Source: Nonomuraea typhae (GTDB lineage Bacteria; Actinomycetota; Actinomycetes; Streptosporangiales; Streptosporangiaceae). Taken from it: DNA of 64,000 nucleotides. The stretch covers positions 205,611 to 269,610 of the forward strand of contig NZ_VRLV01000016.1 of NCBI RefSeq assembly GCF_009760925.1, in the 5' to 3' direction. Made by a program: the position numbers and the translations under genes. Each line of letters starts with the position of its first letter. Within the stretch, counting starts at the first letter, position 1. Positions 36,119 through 44,723 of the stretch are shown here, piece by piece. The notes under the pieces were generated by a model, which did no database searches, was not told the origin of the DNA, and saw only the letters and a list, made by a program, of their open reading frames with translations.

Positions 36119-37201
36119 GTGCACGGCGAAGACAGCGAAGGTCGGGTGGTGGCCTCCGTGTGCACGATCGCCATCGACGATCTTCCTGACGGGCTCATCG
36201 TGACCGACCGTTTCGGCCGCGTGCTCGCGCTCAACAGCGCCGCCGCCCGGCTGACCGGGGTGCCGGTGGAGCGCGCGGTCGGGCGGGACATGAACGACGT
36301 CTTCCCCTTCCGCGACCACGACGGCCGCGAGTGGTGGAAGGCGCTCGACCCGGAGGGCGGGCTGCGCACCCGCACGCGCGTCCCGGAGCGTCCCCTGCAC
36401 CTGCCCGGCGGCCAGGAGCTCTACGTCACCGCCCGGCTGGTGCGCGAGCCCGAGCGCTGCGGCGACGTCGAGCGGGTCACGATCGTGCTGCGCGACGGCG
36501 GCGCCCGCGCCCGGCTGGAGCGCAGCCGCGCCGACCTGGTCTCGACCGTCGCCCACGAGCTGCGCTCGCCGCTGACCAGCGTCAAGGGGTTCACCGCGAC
36601 GCTGCTGGCCAAGTGGACGCGCTTCACCGACGAGCAGAAGCGCGTCATGCTCGACACCATCAACACCGACGCCGACCGGGTCACCCGGCTCATCACCGAG
36701 CTGCTCGACGTCTCCCGCATCGAGTCGGGGCGCATGGAGGTCCACCGGCAGGTCGTGGACCTGCCCGCGCGGGCCCGCCGGATCATCGCCGGGCGCGTCG
36801 CCGCGGGGGAGCCCGAGGACCGCTTCCGGCTCACCGTCTCCGGCCGGCTGCCCGAGATGTGGCTGGACCAGGACAAGATCGACCAGATTCTCGGTAACCT
36901 GGTGGAAAACGCTTTGCGGCACGGGCGCGGAACCGTGAGCATTGACGTCCAGGCTGTCGACTATGGAGTAGCCGTGTCTGTGCGCGACCAGGGTGAGGGC
37001 ATCGAGCCCGAGCTGGCTCCGCGCGTCTTCCGGCAGTTCTGGCGCGGCAACAGCCGCCGGCGCGGCGGCACCGGGCTGGGCCTGTTCATCGTCAAGGGTC
37101 TGGTCGAGGCACACGGCGGGACGATCGCCGTGCAGCGTGCTCCCGAAGGCGGAGCGGAGTTTCGATTTATGTTGCCCACCGGCACGCCTGACTTCGCGTA
37201 G
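36119..37201 (+). CDS. Orphan PAS-domain sensor histidine kinase
   Basis: A 360-residue soluble kinase with no membrane helix. The GTG start is seven bases after AGGAGG. A PAS domain (LPDGLIVTDRFGRVLALNSAAARLTG, residues about 20-125) is followed by the HisKA helix with STVAHELRSPLTSVKGF (phospho-His near residue 146). The ATPase follows: N box NLVENALRHG, G1 RDQGEGI, F box FRQFWRG, G2 GGTGLGLFIVKG. All catalytic motifs are intact. No response regulator is encoded within 10 kb, so the partner must be elsewhere. The place between the SpoU gene and pheST is conserved in actinobacteria, suggesting a link to translation or growth state, but the signal is unknown. Confidence 0.92.
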   Translation: MHGEDSEGRVVASVCTIAIDDLPDGLIVTDRFGRVLALNSAAARLTGVPVERAVGRDMNDVFPFRDHDGREWWKALDPEGGLRTRTRVPERPLHLPGGQELYVTARLVREPERCGDVERVTIVLRDGGARARLERSRADLVSTVAHELRSPLTSVKGFTATLLAKWTRFTDEQKRVMLDTINTDADRVTRLITELLDVSRIESGRMEVHRQVVDLPARARRIIAGRVAAGEPEDRFRLTVSGRLPEMWLDQDKIDQILGNLVENALRHGRGTVSIDVQAVDYGVAVSVRDQGEGIEPELAPRVFRQFWRGNSRRRGGTGLGLFIVKGLVEAHGGTIAVQRAPEGGAEFRFMLPTGTPDFA

Positions 37202-37267
37202 GTCATCGGCTCCGGTGGGCCAGCACTAGACTCAGTGACGCTCAAGCCCTGGATACGGAGCTCTCTC

Positions 37268-38365
37268 TTGTCTGACTACGACCCCGTCGAGGTCACGCCC
37301 CTGCATGCCGATGAGCTGTCGCGCATGGAGGCCGACGCCGTAGCGGCGATCAAGGCGGCTGACAGTCTCGACGCACTCAAGCAGGTCCGCCTGGCCCACG
37401 CCGGCGACCGTTCGCCCATCGCGCTGGCCAACCGCGAGATCGGCGCCCTGCCCCCGGCCGCCCGCGCCGAGGCCGGCAAGCGCATCGGCGCCGTCCGCAA
37501 GGCGGTCAACGAGGCGCTGGCCGTACGCCAGGCCGAGCTGGAGGCCGAGCGCGACGCCCGCGTCCTCGTCGAGGAGACCGTCGACGTCACCCTCCCGTGG
37601 GAGCGCCGCCCGCAGGGCGGCCGCCACCCGCTGACGCTGATGCAGGAGCGCATCGCCGACACCTTCGTCGCCATGGGCTACGAGGTCGCCGAGGGGCCCG
37701 AGCTCGAAGGCGAGTGGTTCAACTTCGACGCGCTCAACATCTCCAAGGACCACCCGGCCCGCTCCGACCACGACACCTTCTTCGTGGAGTCGGCCGAGTC
37801 GGGCATGGTGCTGCGCACGCAGACCTCGCCGGTGCAGATCCGCGCGCTGCTGCAGCGCGGCGTGCCGTGTTACGTCGTCTCGCCGGGCAAGACGTTCCGC
37901 ACCGACGAGCTCGACGCCACCCACACGCCCGTCTTCCACCAGGTGGAGGGCCTGGCGGTGGACGAAGGGCTGACGATGGCGCACCTGAAGGGCACGCTGG
38001 ACCGCTTCGCCGAGGTCATGTTCGGCGAGGGCATCTCCACGCGCTTCCGGCCGCACTACTTCCCCTTCACCGAGCCGTCGGCGGAGATGGACCTCAAGTG
38101 CTTCGTCTGCCGCGGCACCAGCGCGCTGCCCGGCAATCCGCCCTGCCGCACGTGCAAGAGCGAAGGCTGGATCGAGTGGGGCGGCTGCGGCATGGTCAAC
38201 CCGCGCGTGCTGGTGGCCGGCGGCGTCGACCCGGCCCGCTACAGCGGCTTCGCGTTCGGCATGGGCATCGAGCGCACGCTGATGTTCCGCCACAACGTCG
38301 AGGACATGCGCGACATGGTCGAGGGTGACGTCCGTTTCACGCTCCCGTTCGGAATGGAGATCTGA
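37268..38365 (+). CDS. pheS: Phenylalanyl-tRNA synthetase alpha subunit
   Basis: A 365-residue catalytic subunit. The start is probably TTG 37268 (protein begins SDYDPVEVTPL after Met), with CGGAG seven bases upstream. GTG 37235 would add an 11-codon extension not seen in relatives. An N-terminal coiled coil (residues 15-105) binds tRNA. Class II motifs follow: motif 1 in RHPLTLMQERIADTF, motif 2 in KTFRTDELDATHTPVFHQVEG, motif 3 in GFAFGMGIERTLMFRHNV. A four-Cys cluster (CFVCRG...CRTCKSEGW) is present. The stop shares a base with the pheT ATG. Confidence 0.96.
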   Translation: MSDYDPVEVTPLHADELSRMEADAVAAIKAADSLDALKQVRLAHAGDRSPIALANREIGALPPAARAEAGKRIGAVRKAVNEALAVRQAELEAERDARVLVEETVDVTLPWERRPQGGRHPLTLMQERIADTFVAMGYEVAEGPELEGEWFNFDALNISKDHPARSDHDTFFVESAESGMVLRTQTSPVQIRALLQRGVPCYVVSPGKTFRTDELDATHTPVFHQVEGLAVDEGLTMAHLKGTLDRFAEVMFGEGISTRFRPHYFPFTEPSAEMDLKCFVCRGTSALPGNPPCRTCKSEGWIEWGGCGMVNPRVLVAGGVDPARYSGFAFGMGIERTLMFRHNVEDMRDMVEGDVRFTLPFGMEI

Positions 38366-40914
38366 TGAAGGCCCCGCTTTCCTGGCTGCGGGAGTACGTC
38401 GATCTGCCGCCGGTCACCGCCCACGAGGTCGCCGAGCGGCTGACGGCCGCCGGGCTCAAGCTCGAGCGGATCGTCTCCCACGGCCACGACGTCAAGAACG
38501 TCGTCGTCGGCGAGGTCCTGGAGATCGAGGAGCTCACCGGCTTCAAGAAGCCGATCCGCCACTGCAAGGTCGAGGTCGGCGAGGCGACGCCGCGCGAGAT
38601 CGTCTGCGGCGCCGTCAACTTCGTCGCCGGCGACCGCGTCCCGGTCGTGCTCCCGGGCGGCGTGCTGCCCGGCGGGTTCGAGGTCGGCGCCCGCAAGACC
38701 TACGGCCGCCTGTCCGAGGGCATGATCTGCTCCGAGCGCGAGCTCGGCCTGGGCGACGACCACGACGGCATCATGGTGCTGCCGCCGCAGACCCCGATCG
38801 GCACCGACGTGGTCGAGCTGCTCGGGCTGCGCGACGACGTGATCGAGCTGGAGATCGACCCCGACGTCAGCTACGCGCTGTCCATGCGCGGCATCGCCCG
38901 CGAGGCGGCCATCGCCTTCGACGTGCCCTTCCGCGACCCCGCCGGCCTGCAGCCGCCCGCCGCCACCGAGGAGGCGTGGCCGGCGTGGATCGCCGACGCC
39001 ACCGCCTGCGACCGCTTCGTGCTGCGCGAGGTGCGCGACTTCGACCCGGCCGCCCAGAGTCCCCTCTGGATGCGGGTACGGCTGACGCGGGCCGGCATGC
39101 GGCCGGTGTCGCTGGCCGTCGACATCACCAACTACGTGATGCTGGAGATGGGCCAGCCGCTGCACGCCTTCGACCGGGCCAAGCTGACCGGCGAGATCGT
39201 CGTGCGCCGCGCCGAGCCGGGCGAGCGCCTGGAGACCCTCGACCACGTGGTGCGCGAGCTGCACCCCGAGGACATCCTCATCACCGACCAGTCCGGCCCG
39301 ATCTCCATGGCCGGCACCATGGGCGGCCTGGCCACCGAGATCTCCGGGACGAGCACCGACATCGTCATCGAGGCCGCGCACTTCTCCGCGCCCGGCATCT
39401 CGCGCGAGAGCCGGGCCCACAACCTGGTGTCGGAGTCGTCCAAGCGCTTCGAGCGCGGCGTCGACCGCGAGCTGCCCCTGGTCGCCTCCTGGCGGGCGGT
39501 GACGATGCTGGCCGAGCTGGGCGGGGCGAGCATCCAGCCGGGCCTGACCCACGCCGAGGTCGAGGTGGACCCGGCCCGCATCGCGATCCCGGCCGCCTAC
39601 CCCGGTCGGGTGGCCGGCGTGCCGTACCCGAAGGAGACCGTGGTCCGGCGCCTGGAGCAGATCGGCTGCGTGGTCGCCGACGGCGACGACCCGGCGATCC
39701 GCCGGGGCGGCGTCGCGCCCACGGCGGTGGTGACCGGCGGCGAGATCGCGGCCAAGCTGGCGGTCACCGGCGCCGACATGATCACCGTGACGCCGCCGTC
39801 GTGGCGCACCGACCTGACCGACCCGGCCGACCTGGCCGAGGAGGTCATCCGGCTGGAGGGGTATGCGAACCTGCCGTCGGTGCTGCCCAAGGCTCCGGCG
39901 GGCGCCGGTCTGACCGAGCGCCAGCGGCTGCGCAGGCGCGTCGGCCGCAGGCTCGCCGCCGAGGGGTACGCCGAGGTCCTCAGCTACCCGTTCCTCGGCG
40001 CGAGCGACCTGGACAACCTGCAGCTGCCCGCGGACGACGCCCGGCGCGTGACCATCCGGCTGACCAACCCGATCTCCGACGACGAGCCGTACATGCGCAC
40101 CACGCTGCTGCCCGGCCTGCTGAAGACGCTGGTCCGCAACGTGGGCCGGGGCTTCCCGGATGTGGCGTTGTTCGAGTCCGGCCTGGTCTTCCGCCCGAAG
40201 CCCGGCGCCGCGGCCGTCGCGCCCGTGTTCGGCGTCGAGCGCGCGCCCACGGCCGACGAGCTCGCCACGCTGGAGGACGCGCTCCCCGCGCAGCCGGAAC
40301 GGCTGGCCGTCGTGCTGGCCGGTGAGTTCGACCGCTCCGGATGGTGGGGCAAGGGGCGCCAGGCCACCTGGGCCGACGCGATCCAGGCCGCCCGCCTGGC
40401 CGCCGCCGAGGCCGGGGTGGAGCTGACGGCCCGCGCCGACCGGCACGAGCCGTGGCACCCCGGCCGCTGCGCCGCCCTGTACGCCGGTGACACGCTCGTC
40501 GGCCACGCCGGTGAGCTGCACCCGCGCGTCATAGAGGCGTACGGCCTGCCGCCGCGCACCAGCGCGATGGAACTCGAGCTGACCCGCCTGGAGCCGCAGG
40601 GCCCGGTGGAGGCGCCGCCGGTCTCCGCCTACCCGGTCGCCACCCAGGACGTGGCGCTGATCGTCACCGCCGGCACCCCCGAGGCGTCGGTGGCCGCCGC
40701 GTTGCGCGATGGGGCGGGGGAGCTGCTGGAGTCGATCCGGCTGTTCGACGTGTACACGGGGGCGCAGGTGGGCGAGGGGAACAAGTCGCTGGCCTACGCG
40801 CTGCGCTTCCGGGCACCGGAGCGGACGCTGACGGTGGAGGAGACGACGGCCGCCCGTGACGCGGCGGTGGCACTGGCCGCCGAGCGGGTGGGGGCGCAGT
40901 TGCGCGGCGCCTGA
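38365..40914 (+). CDS. pheT: Phenylalanyl-tRNA synthetase beta subunit
   Basis: An 849-residue partner of PheS. Domains in order: N-terminal segment MKAPLSWLREYVDLPP, an OB-fold tRNA-binding domain (VVVGEVLEIEEL, ICSERELGLG), B3/B4 editing domain (SRESRAHNLVSESSKRFERGVD), the B5 DNA-binding-like domain, a catalytic-like core (EGYAEVLSYPFLG) and the C-terminal anticodon-binding B8 domain (YPVATQDVALIV, ALRFRAPERTLTVEE). Around residues 430-470 (GDDPAIRRGGVAPTAVVTGG) there is a short insertion of low similarity. The heterotetramer PheS2T2 charges tRNA-Phe. Confidence 0.96.
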   Translation: MKAPLSWLREYVDLPPVTAHEVAERLTAAGLKLERIVSHGHDVKNVVVGEVLEIEELTGFKKPIRHCKVEVGEATPREIVCGAVNFVAGDRVPVVLPGGVLPGGFEVGARKTYGRLSEGMICSERELGLGDDHDGIMVLPPQTPIGTDVVELLGLRDDVIELEIDPDVSYALSMRGIAREAAIAFDVPFRDPAGLQPPAATEEAWPAWIADATACDRFVLREVRDFDPAAQSPLWMRVRLTRAGMRPVSLAVDITNYVMLEMGQPLHAFDRAKLTGEIVVRRAEPGERLETLDHVVRELHPEDILITDQSGPISMAGTMGGLATEISGTSTDIVIEAAHFSAPGISRESRAHNLVSESSKRFERGVDRELPLVASWRAVTMLAELGGASIQPGLTHAEVEVDPARIAIPAAYPGRVAGVPYPKETVVRRLEQIGCVVADGDDPAIRRGGVAPTAVVTGGEIAAKLAVTGADMITVTPPSWRTDLTDPADLAEEVIRLEGYANLPSVLPKAPAGAGLTERQRLRRRVGRRLAAEGYAEVLSYPFLGASDLDNLQLPADDARRVTIRLTNPISDDEPYMRTTLLPGLLKTLVRNVGRGFPDVALFESGLVFRPKPGAAAVAPVFGVERAPTADELATLEDALPAQPERLAVVLAGEFDRSGWWGKGRQATWADAIQAARLAAAEAGVELTARADRHEPWHPGRCAALYAGDTLVGHAGELHPRVIEAYGLPPRTSAMELELTRLEPQGPVEAPPVSAYPVATQDVALIVTAGTPEASVAAALRDGAGELLESIRLFDVYTGAQVGEGNKSLAYALRFRAPERTLTVEETTAARDAAVALAAERVGAQLRGA

Positions 40915-40923
40915 TCGCTGTCG

Positions 40924-40950
40924 AAGGGGCGGGTGTCGCGCCCGTCCCTT
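40924..40950. terminator. Bidirectional hairpin between pheT and the Uma2 gene
   Basis: Arms 40924-40933 and 40941-40950 pair over ten bases with one G-U wobble around a 7-base loop. The hairpin begins ten bases after the pheT stop, and its end coincides with the stop of the convergent gene. Confidence 0.7.
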
Positions 40951-41561
40951 CAGAGCCGGTCGATCTCGGTGAGGTCGATGTCGATGGCGAAGGGGACGCT
41001 CAGCTTGAGCCGGTCGTGGTGGATGCCGGTGACGGCATAGGCGCCGGTCGCTTCGTCGAGTTCGTACACGTGCACGGCTGGCCGCTTGTTCGCACGCTCC
41101 ACGAGCCAGAAGTGTGTGATACCGGCCTCGGCATAGAGCTGCGGCTTGCGTCGCCGGTCGCGGACCTCGGACTCCGGAGAGACCACCTCGATGATCAGAT
41201 GGACATCGCGCGCCCAGAAGAACGTCTGCTGATCATCCTGGTCGGCTTCGGTGTTGATGACGCAGAGGTCGGGCTCCGGGCGCTGGCTGGAGCCAAGGAC
41301 GACGCTCATTTCGCGACGCACGCGGACGTCCTTCGGAGCCTGTCGACGGAGGTTCTCCTCGATCAGAGAGATTGCCCGCATGTGAAAGGAAGCCTGAGGA
41401 CTCACGAATACCAAGCTTCCATCAAGCAACTCAGTGTGCGCAGGCAAATCCGGAATGCGATCGAGATCCTCCGCGACGAAGCCCCCTGGAGGCGGGAAGA
41501 CCCAGTCGGGAAGCAATGGTGGCTTTTCAGGCATGTCCGTGCTCACCGCTTCGGCTGTCAT
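40950..41561 (-). CDS. Uma2-family putative nuclease (DUF820)
   Basis: A 203-residue protein with the PD-(D/E)XK-like Uma2 fold. ELLDGSLVFVSPQASFH is the N-terminal hallmark, REMSVVLGSSQRPEPDLCV gives the Asp, and VHLIIEVVSPES the Glu. RRRKPQLYAEAGITHFWLVE supplies the Lys and the closing strand. Uma2 genes are abundant in actinobacteria and cyanobacteria and often sit in variable regions; their biological role is not known. No toxin/antitoxin partner is adjacent. Confidence 0.88.
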   Translation of the reverse strand: MTAEAVSTDMPEKPPLLPDWVFPPPGGFVAEDLDRIPDLPAHTELLDGSLVFVSPQASFHMRAISLIEENLRRQAPKDVRVRREMSVVLGSSQRPEPDLCVINTEADQDDQQTFFWARDVHLIIEVVSPESEVRDRRRKPQLYAEAGITHFWLVERANKRPAVHVYELDEATGAYAVTGIHHDRLKLSVPFAIDIDLTEIDRL

Positions 41562-41616
41562 GGTCCTACGGTAGCTAACCTATGACGTTCTTCCCGGGAA
41601 TTTCAGGAGGGAACCG

Positions 41617-41844
41617 GTGCGACAGCTGCTGGTGTTCGCCGAGCGTGAGGCGGCTGAGGAGGTGGCCGAGACGCTCGGGGAGTGGCTGGGGGAGGTGCCG
41701 AGGGTGGTGCGGGAGACACTGGCCGGTGAGGACGACGCCGAGGACGCGCAGTGGGTGGTCGTGGTGGAGGAGTCGCCGGACGCGCTGGCCGGCAAGGTGG
41801 AAGCGCTGGTCGAGGAGTACGACGGGTGGCGCGAGAGCCACTAG
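41617..41844 (+). CDS. Small acidic orphan protein
   Basis: A 75-residue protein beginning MRQLLVFAEREAAEEVAETLG (GTG start), with AGGAGGG five bases upstream, a strong translation signal. It is very acidic (many Glu/Asp). The predicted pattern is a strand, a helix, then VQWVVVVEE-like strand and a C-terminal helix, so a small alpha/beta fold is likely. No family recognised. Its TAG stop overlaps the stop of the convergent MFS gene in the tetramer CTAG. Expression is plausible because of the ribosome-binding site and the codon bias. Confidence 0.65.
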   Translation: MRQLLVFAEREAAEEVAETLGEWLGEVPRVVRETLAGEDDAEDAQWVVVVEESPDALAGKVEALVEEYDGWRESH

Positions 41845-43127
41845 GCCGTGGCTTCGGCGGCCTGTTCGCGGCGTTCCTTCTCGGCCAGCGCCTCTGGGCT
41901 GGTTCTGGCGTCGTAGCGGCGGAAGGTGGGCAGGGCCGCGGCCAGGGCGGCCACCGCGCCCACGCACAGCAGGCCGCCGGCGCCCAGGGCGAAGCGGGCG
42001 CCGCCCAGTGCGCCCATCGCGCCGGCCCGGGCGTTGCCCAGCATCGGGCCGCTGGCGTAGGACAGCAGTTCGATGCCGGCCAGGCGGCCGCGTAGTTCGT
42101 TGGGGATGGTCTGGTTCCACATCGTGAGCCGGAAGATGCCGCTGATCATGTCGGCCGCCCCGGCCAGCGCCAGGAAGAAGAACAGGGCGTACATGTTGGG
42201 GATCAGCGCGGCCAGGGCCATGGCGGCGCCCCACAGGAGGGCGGCGACGATGACACCCATGCCGTGGCGGTGCACCCGGTTGGTCCAGCGGCCGGTGAGC
42301 GAGGCGATCAGGGCGCCGACGGCGCTGGCGGAGTACAGCATGCCCACGGCCTCCGGCGCGCCCAGCTGCTTGGCCAGGAACGGGTAGAGCGCCGTGGACA
42401 TGGCGAAGAGCATGGCGGCGATGTCGACCAGGTACGTGCCCACGAGGTCCTTGCGGCTCCAGGCGTAGCGCACGCCTTCGAGCAGGGAACGCAGCGAGGC
42501 CGGCTGGGCCTCCTCGTGCGGCGGGATGGCGCGGATGCGCCACAACATCACCAGCGACAGCGCGAAGGAGGCCGTGTCGAGCCCGTAGGCCCAGCCGGTG
42601 CCGTGGGCGGCGACCAGCCAGCCGCCGAGGGCGGGCGCGACGATGGCGCCGAGGTTCCAGCGCAGGCTGGTCAGCACCGCGGCGGCGGGGAGCTGGTCGT
42701 GCCGGACGACCTGCGGGATCAGCGCCTCCAGGCTGGGCCGCTGCAGGCAGGTGAGGCCCATGGCCAGGGCGCCGACCACGTACAGGACCCACACCTGGGG
42801 CTCGGGCAGCAGCGCGTTGACGGTCAGCAGGCCGGAGGTGACCAGCAGGCCGATCTCGCTGTAGAGCACGATCTTGCGCCGGTCGAGCGCGTCGGCGATG
42901 GCACCACCCCAGAGCCCGCACACGACCATGGGCACGAACTCGGCCAGGCTCATCAAACCGACGGCGAGGTAGCTGCCGGTCAGTTCCATCATCTGGTACG
43001 GCAGCGCCACCATGGTGATGAACGTGCCGAACATGGTGATCACACCGGAGGCCATGAGCAGCCGGTAGTCGCGGGAGTCGCGCAACGGGCCGAGATCCGG
43101 GGCGATGCGTTTGATGACGGACAACAC
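41841..43127 (-). CDS. MFS exporter (enterobactin-exporter-like)
   Basis: A 428-residue protein with about 12 hydrophobic segments. SYLAVGLMSLAEFVPMVVCGLWGGAIADALDRRK contains the MFS motif A pattern (G-x-x-A-D-x-x-D-R-R-K) between helices 2 and 3. The protein resembles the EntS/DHA3-type branch that exports siderophores or drugs; there are no siderophore genes here, so the substrate is unknown. Start GTG 43127. The last residues are hydrophilic (EALAEKERREQAAE). Confidence 0.88.
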   Translation of the reverse strand: MLSVIKRIAPDLGPLRDSRDYRLLMASGVITMFGTFITMVALPYQMMELTGSYLAVGLMSLAEFVPMVVCGLWGGAIADALDRRKIVLYSEIGLLVTSGLLTVNALLPEPQVWVLYVVGALAMGLTCLQRPSLEALIPQVVRHDQLPAAAVLTSLRWNLGAIVAPALGGWLVAAHGTGWAYGLDTASFALSLVMLWRIRAIPPHEEAQPASLRSLLEGVRYAWSRKDLVGTYLVDIAAMLFAMSTALYPFLAKQLGAPEAVGMLYSASAVGALIASLTGRWTNRVHRHGMGVIVAALLWGAAMALAALIPNMYALFFFLALAGAADMISGIFRLTMWNQTIPNELRGRLAGIELLSYASGPMLGNARAGAMGALGGARFALGAGGLLCVGAVAALAAALPTFRRYDARTSPEALAEKERREQAAEATA

Positions 43128-43196
43128 GAGTGCCCATTGTCCGGGCTATCCGGAGGGGAGCTCAAACCATTTTCCGGGCATGGTACGAACTCCTCC

Positions 43197-43745
43197 ATGG
43201 AGTTCTTCTGCTATCACCGTGACCGCCCGTCCTCCGCGGCGCTGCGCGACGAGCTGCTGGAGGCGCACTGGTCGTACATGGACGGGTTCGCCAAGGAGCT
43301 GATCGCCCGCGGCCCGACGTTCGAGCGCGGCACCGAGACGGCCTCCGGCAGCGTGCACATCGCCGACCTGCCCGACGCGGCCGCCGCCCGGGCGTTCGCC
43401 TTCGACGAGCCCAACTACCAGGCCGGTGTCTACCGGGACGTGCTGGTACGGCGATGGCGCAACGTCCTGGGCCGGACCATGTGGGACTTCCCCGGCGGCA
43501 GGGAGGGCGGCAACCGGTACCTGGTCCTGGGCCTGGGCGAGGGGGAGGCGGCCGACCTCGTCCCCGCGCCCGGCCGGGAGGAGCTGATCGCCTATGGGCC
43601 GCTGCTGTCCGACGACGGCGGGACCTGGCTGGGTACGGCGGTGCTCATCAGGGCCCCGGACCCGGAGGCGGCCCAAGCGGTCCTGACCCGGGAGCGGTAC
43701 GCCTCCATCGAGGTCCACGACTGGGAGTTCGGCGGCAGGCGATGA
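43197..43745 (+). CDS. Protein with two YCII-related domains
   Basis: A 182-residue protein starting MEFFCYHRDRPSSAALRDEL at ATG 43197. It contains two successive YCII-like ferredoxin folds. The first ends ARAFAFDEPNYQAGVYRDVLVRRW, and the second runs from RYLVLGLGEGEAA to VLTRERYASIEVHDWEF, each with the typical DP(x)...A-R-...-PY/RYA-type ending. YCII proteins may be enzymes of peroxide or small-molecule metabolism; no specific reaction is known here. Divergent from the MFS gene across a 69-base gap that must hold both promoters; followed by a strong terminator. Confidence 0.8.
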   Translation: MEFFCYHRDRPSSAALRDELLEAHWSYMDGFAKELIARGPTFERGTETASGSVHIADLPDAAAARAFAFDEPNYQAGVYRDVLVRRWRNVLGRTMWDFPGGREGGNRYLVLGLGEGEAADLVPAPGREELIAYGPLLSDDGGTWLGTAVLIRAPDPEAAQAVLTRERYASIEVHDWEFGGRR

Positions 43746-43747
43746 AA

Positions 43748-43781
43748 GGGGGCGGCCTCCGGCGATGACCGGAGGCCGCCC
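43748..43781. terminator. Strong bidirectional hairpin
   Basis: Arms 43748-43761 and 43768-43781 are perfectly complementary over 14 bases around a 6-base loop, in the gap between the convergent YCII-domain and SnoaL-like genes. Confidence 0.85.
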
Positions 43782-43793
43782 CACGCGAGCAGG

Positions 43794-44147
43794 TCAGCCG
43801 GGCACCTTGTCCAGGAAGCCCAGGACCCGCTGGATCCGGCCGTCCTCGGCCAGTTCCGCCACGTCGAACCCGACCGCGATCGCCTCGCCTCCGGCGGGCC
43901 CGAGGTGCCAGGTGAAGCGGGCGAGGTTGTGGTGGGCGTCGAACACCTCGCCCGGCGTGAACACCAGGCCGGGGAACATCTCCTGCGCTCCGGCGATCAC
44001 CGCGCTCAGGCCCTCGTGCCCGGCGACGGCGGCCAGCGGGTCGGTGTAGGTGGCGTCCTCGGTGAACACCTCGGCGACGGCCTTGGCGCGGGCCGCGGCG
44101 TCGGTCTCGTTCCAGGCGGCCAGGTAACGCTCGACCAGGTTTTCCAT
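43794..44147 (-). CDS. SnoaL/NTF2-like protein
   Basis: A 117-residue protein, start ATG 44147 (MENLVERYLAAWNE), seven bases after GAGGAG. The cone-shaped NTF2-like fold is indicated by YLAAWNETDAAARAKAVAEVFTEDATYTDPLA near the start and the later beta strands ending RVLGFLDKVPG. SnoaL-like proteins include polyketide cyclases, isomerases and uncharacterised stress proteins. It is in an operon with the membrane protein 18 bases upstream, whose promoter carries a perfect palindrome. Confidence 0.85.
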   Translation of the reverse strand: MENLVERYLAAWNETDAAARAKAVAEVFTEDATYTDPLAAVAGHEGLSAVIAGAQEMFPGLVFTPGEVFDAHHNLARFTWHLGPAGGEAIAVGFDVAELAEDGRIQRVLGFLDKVPG

Positions 44148-44165
44148 GATGACTCTCCTCGGCAT

Positions 44166-44570
44166 TCAGTGACGGGCCTTGCGCAGGCCCACGATCTGCA
44201 GTTCGGCGAACACCCCGACGGCCAGCGCCTGCGCGATGGCCCAGACGGCGCCGATCGTGGTGAACTCCAGCAGTCCGAGCACGACGGCGGCGATGCTGCC
44301 CAGCGTCCAGGCGACGTTGAGCGCGATGACGATCCGGGTGCCGGCCGGGCTGACCTCGCGCCGGGCCGCCAGCAACGCGACGGCCGCGCCGTACACGAGC
44401 AAGAAGGCCCCGAGGCCGCGCAGCAGGCCCGCGTCGGGGCCCAGGAGCTCGCCGATCAGGGGCGCGGCGGCCAGGTAGGCCAGGCCGTTGGCGCCGGTGA
44501 CGAGGGCGTCCGCGGCGAGCACGGTGCGCAGGAACCTGGCCCGGCCGGCGGTGACGGGAATGGTGGTCAT
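44166..44570 (-). CDS. Four-helix membrane protein
   Basis: A 134-residue protein, start ATG 44570 (MTTIPVTAGRARFLRTV), seven bases after AAGGAG. The open frame extends 43 codons further upstream but crosses the palindrome and promoter region. Four hydrophobic segments are visible, with a conserved-looking AADALVTGANGLAYL first helix. This arrangement is common in small actinobacterial membrane proteins next to SnoaL-like genes, but no function is known. Confidence 0.8.
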   Translation of the reverse strand: MTTIPVTAGRARFLRTVLAADALVTGANGLAYLAAAPLIGELLGPDAGLLRGLGAFLLVYGAAVALLAARREVSPAGTRIVIALNVAWTLGSIAAVVLGLLEFTTIGAVWAIAQALAVGVFAELQIVGLRKARH

Positions 44571-44594
44571 CTCGCAGCTCCTTACGGGTTGTCC

Positions 44595-44613
44595 TGACAC
44601 GAGAACCGTGTCA
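44595..44613. promoter_or_regulatory. Perfect 7-5-7 palindrome, likely repressor operator
   Basis: TGACACG-AGAAC-CGTGTCA lies 24 bases before the membrane-protein start, inside the divergent gap with the unknown gene at 44724. Its size and symmetry fit a TetR- or MarR-type operator controlling the membrane protein/SnoaL pair. No regulator gene is adjacent, so it would act in trans. Confidence 0.55.
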
Positions 44614-44723
44614 TCCCCGGCATAGGGTGCGCGATTACGTGACAGGTAAGGGGAAAGCGCCTCGGGCGCGGCGCGACCCTCGTTACTGTCTGTTTGCATT
44701 CAGGCGACCACGAGGAGTGAGTG

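Noticed and set aside
40950..41844. Uma2 plus small orphan as a toxin-antitoxin pair
   Set aside because: The genes are divergent with separate ribosome-binding sites, Uma2 is not an established toxin, and the small acidic protein shows no antitoxin DNA-binding fold.
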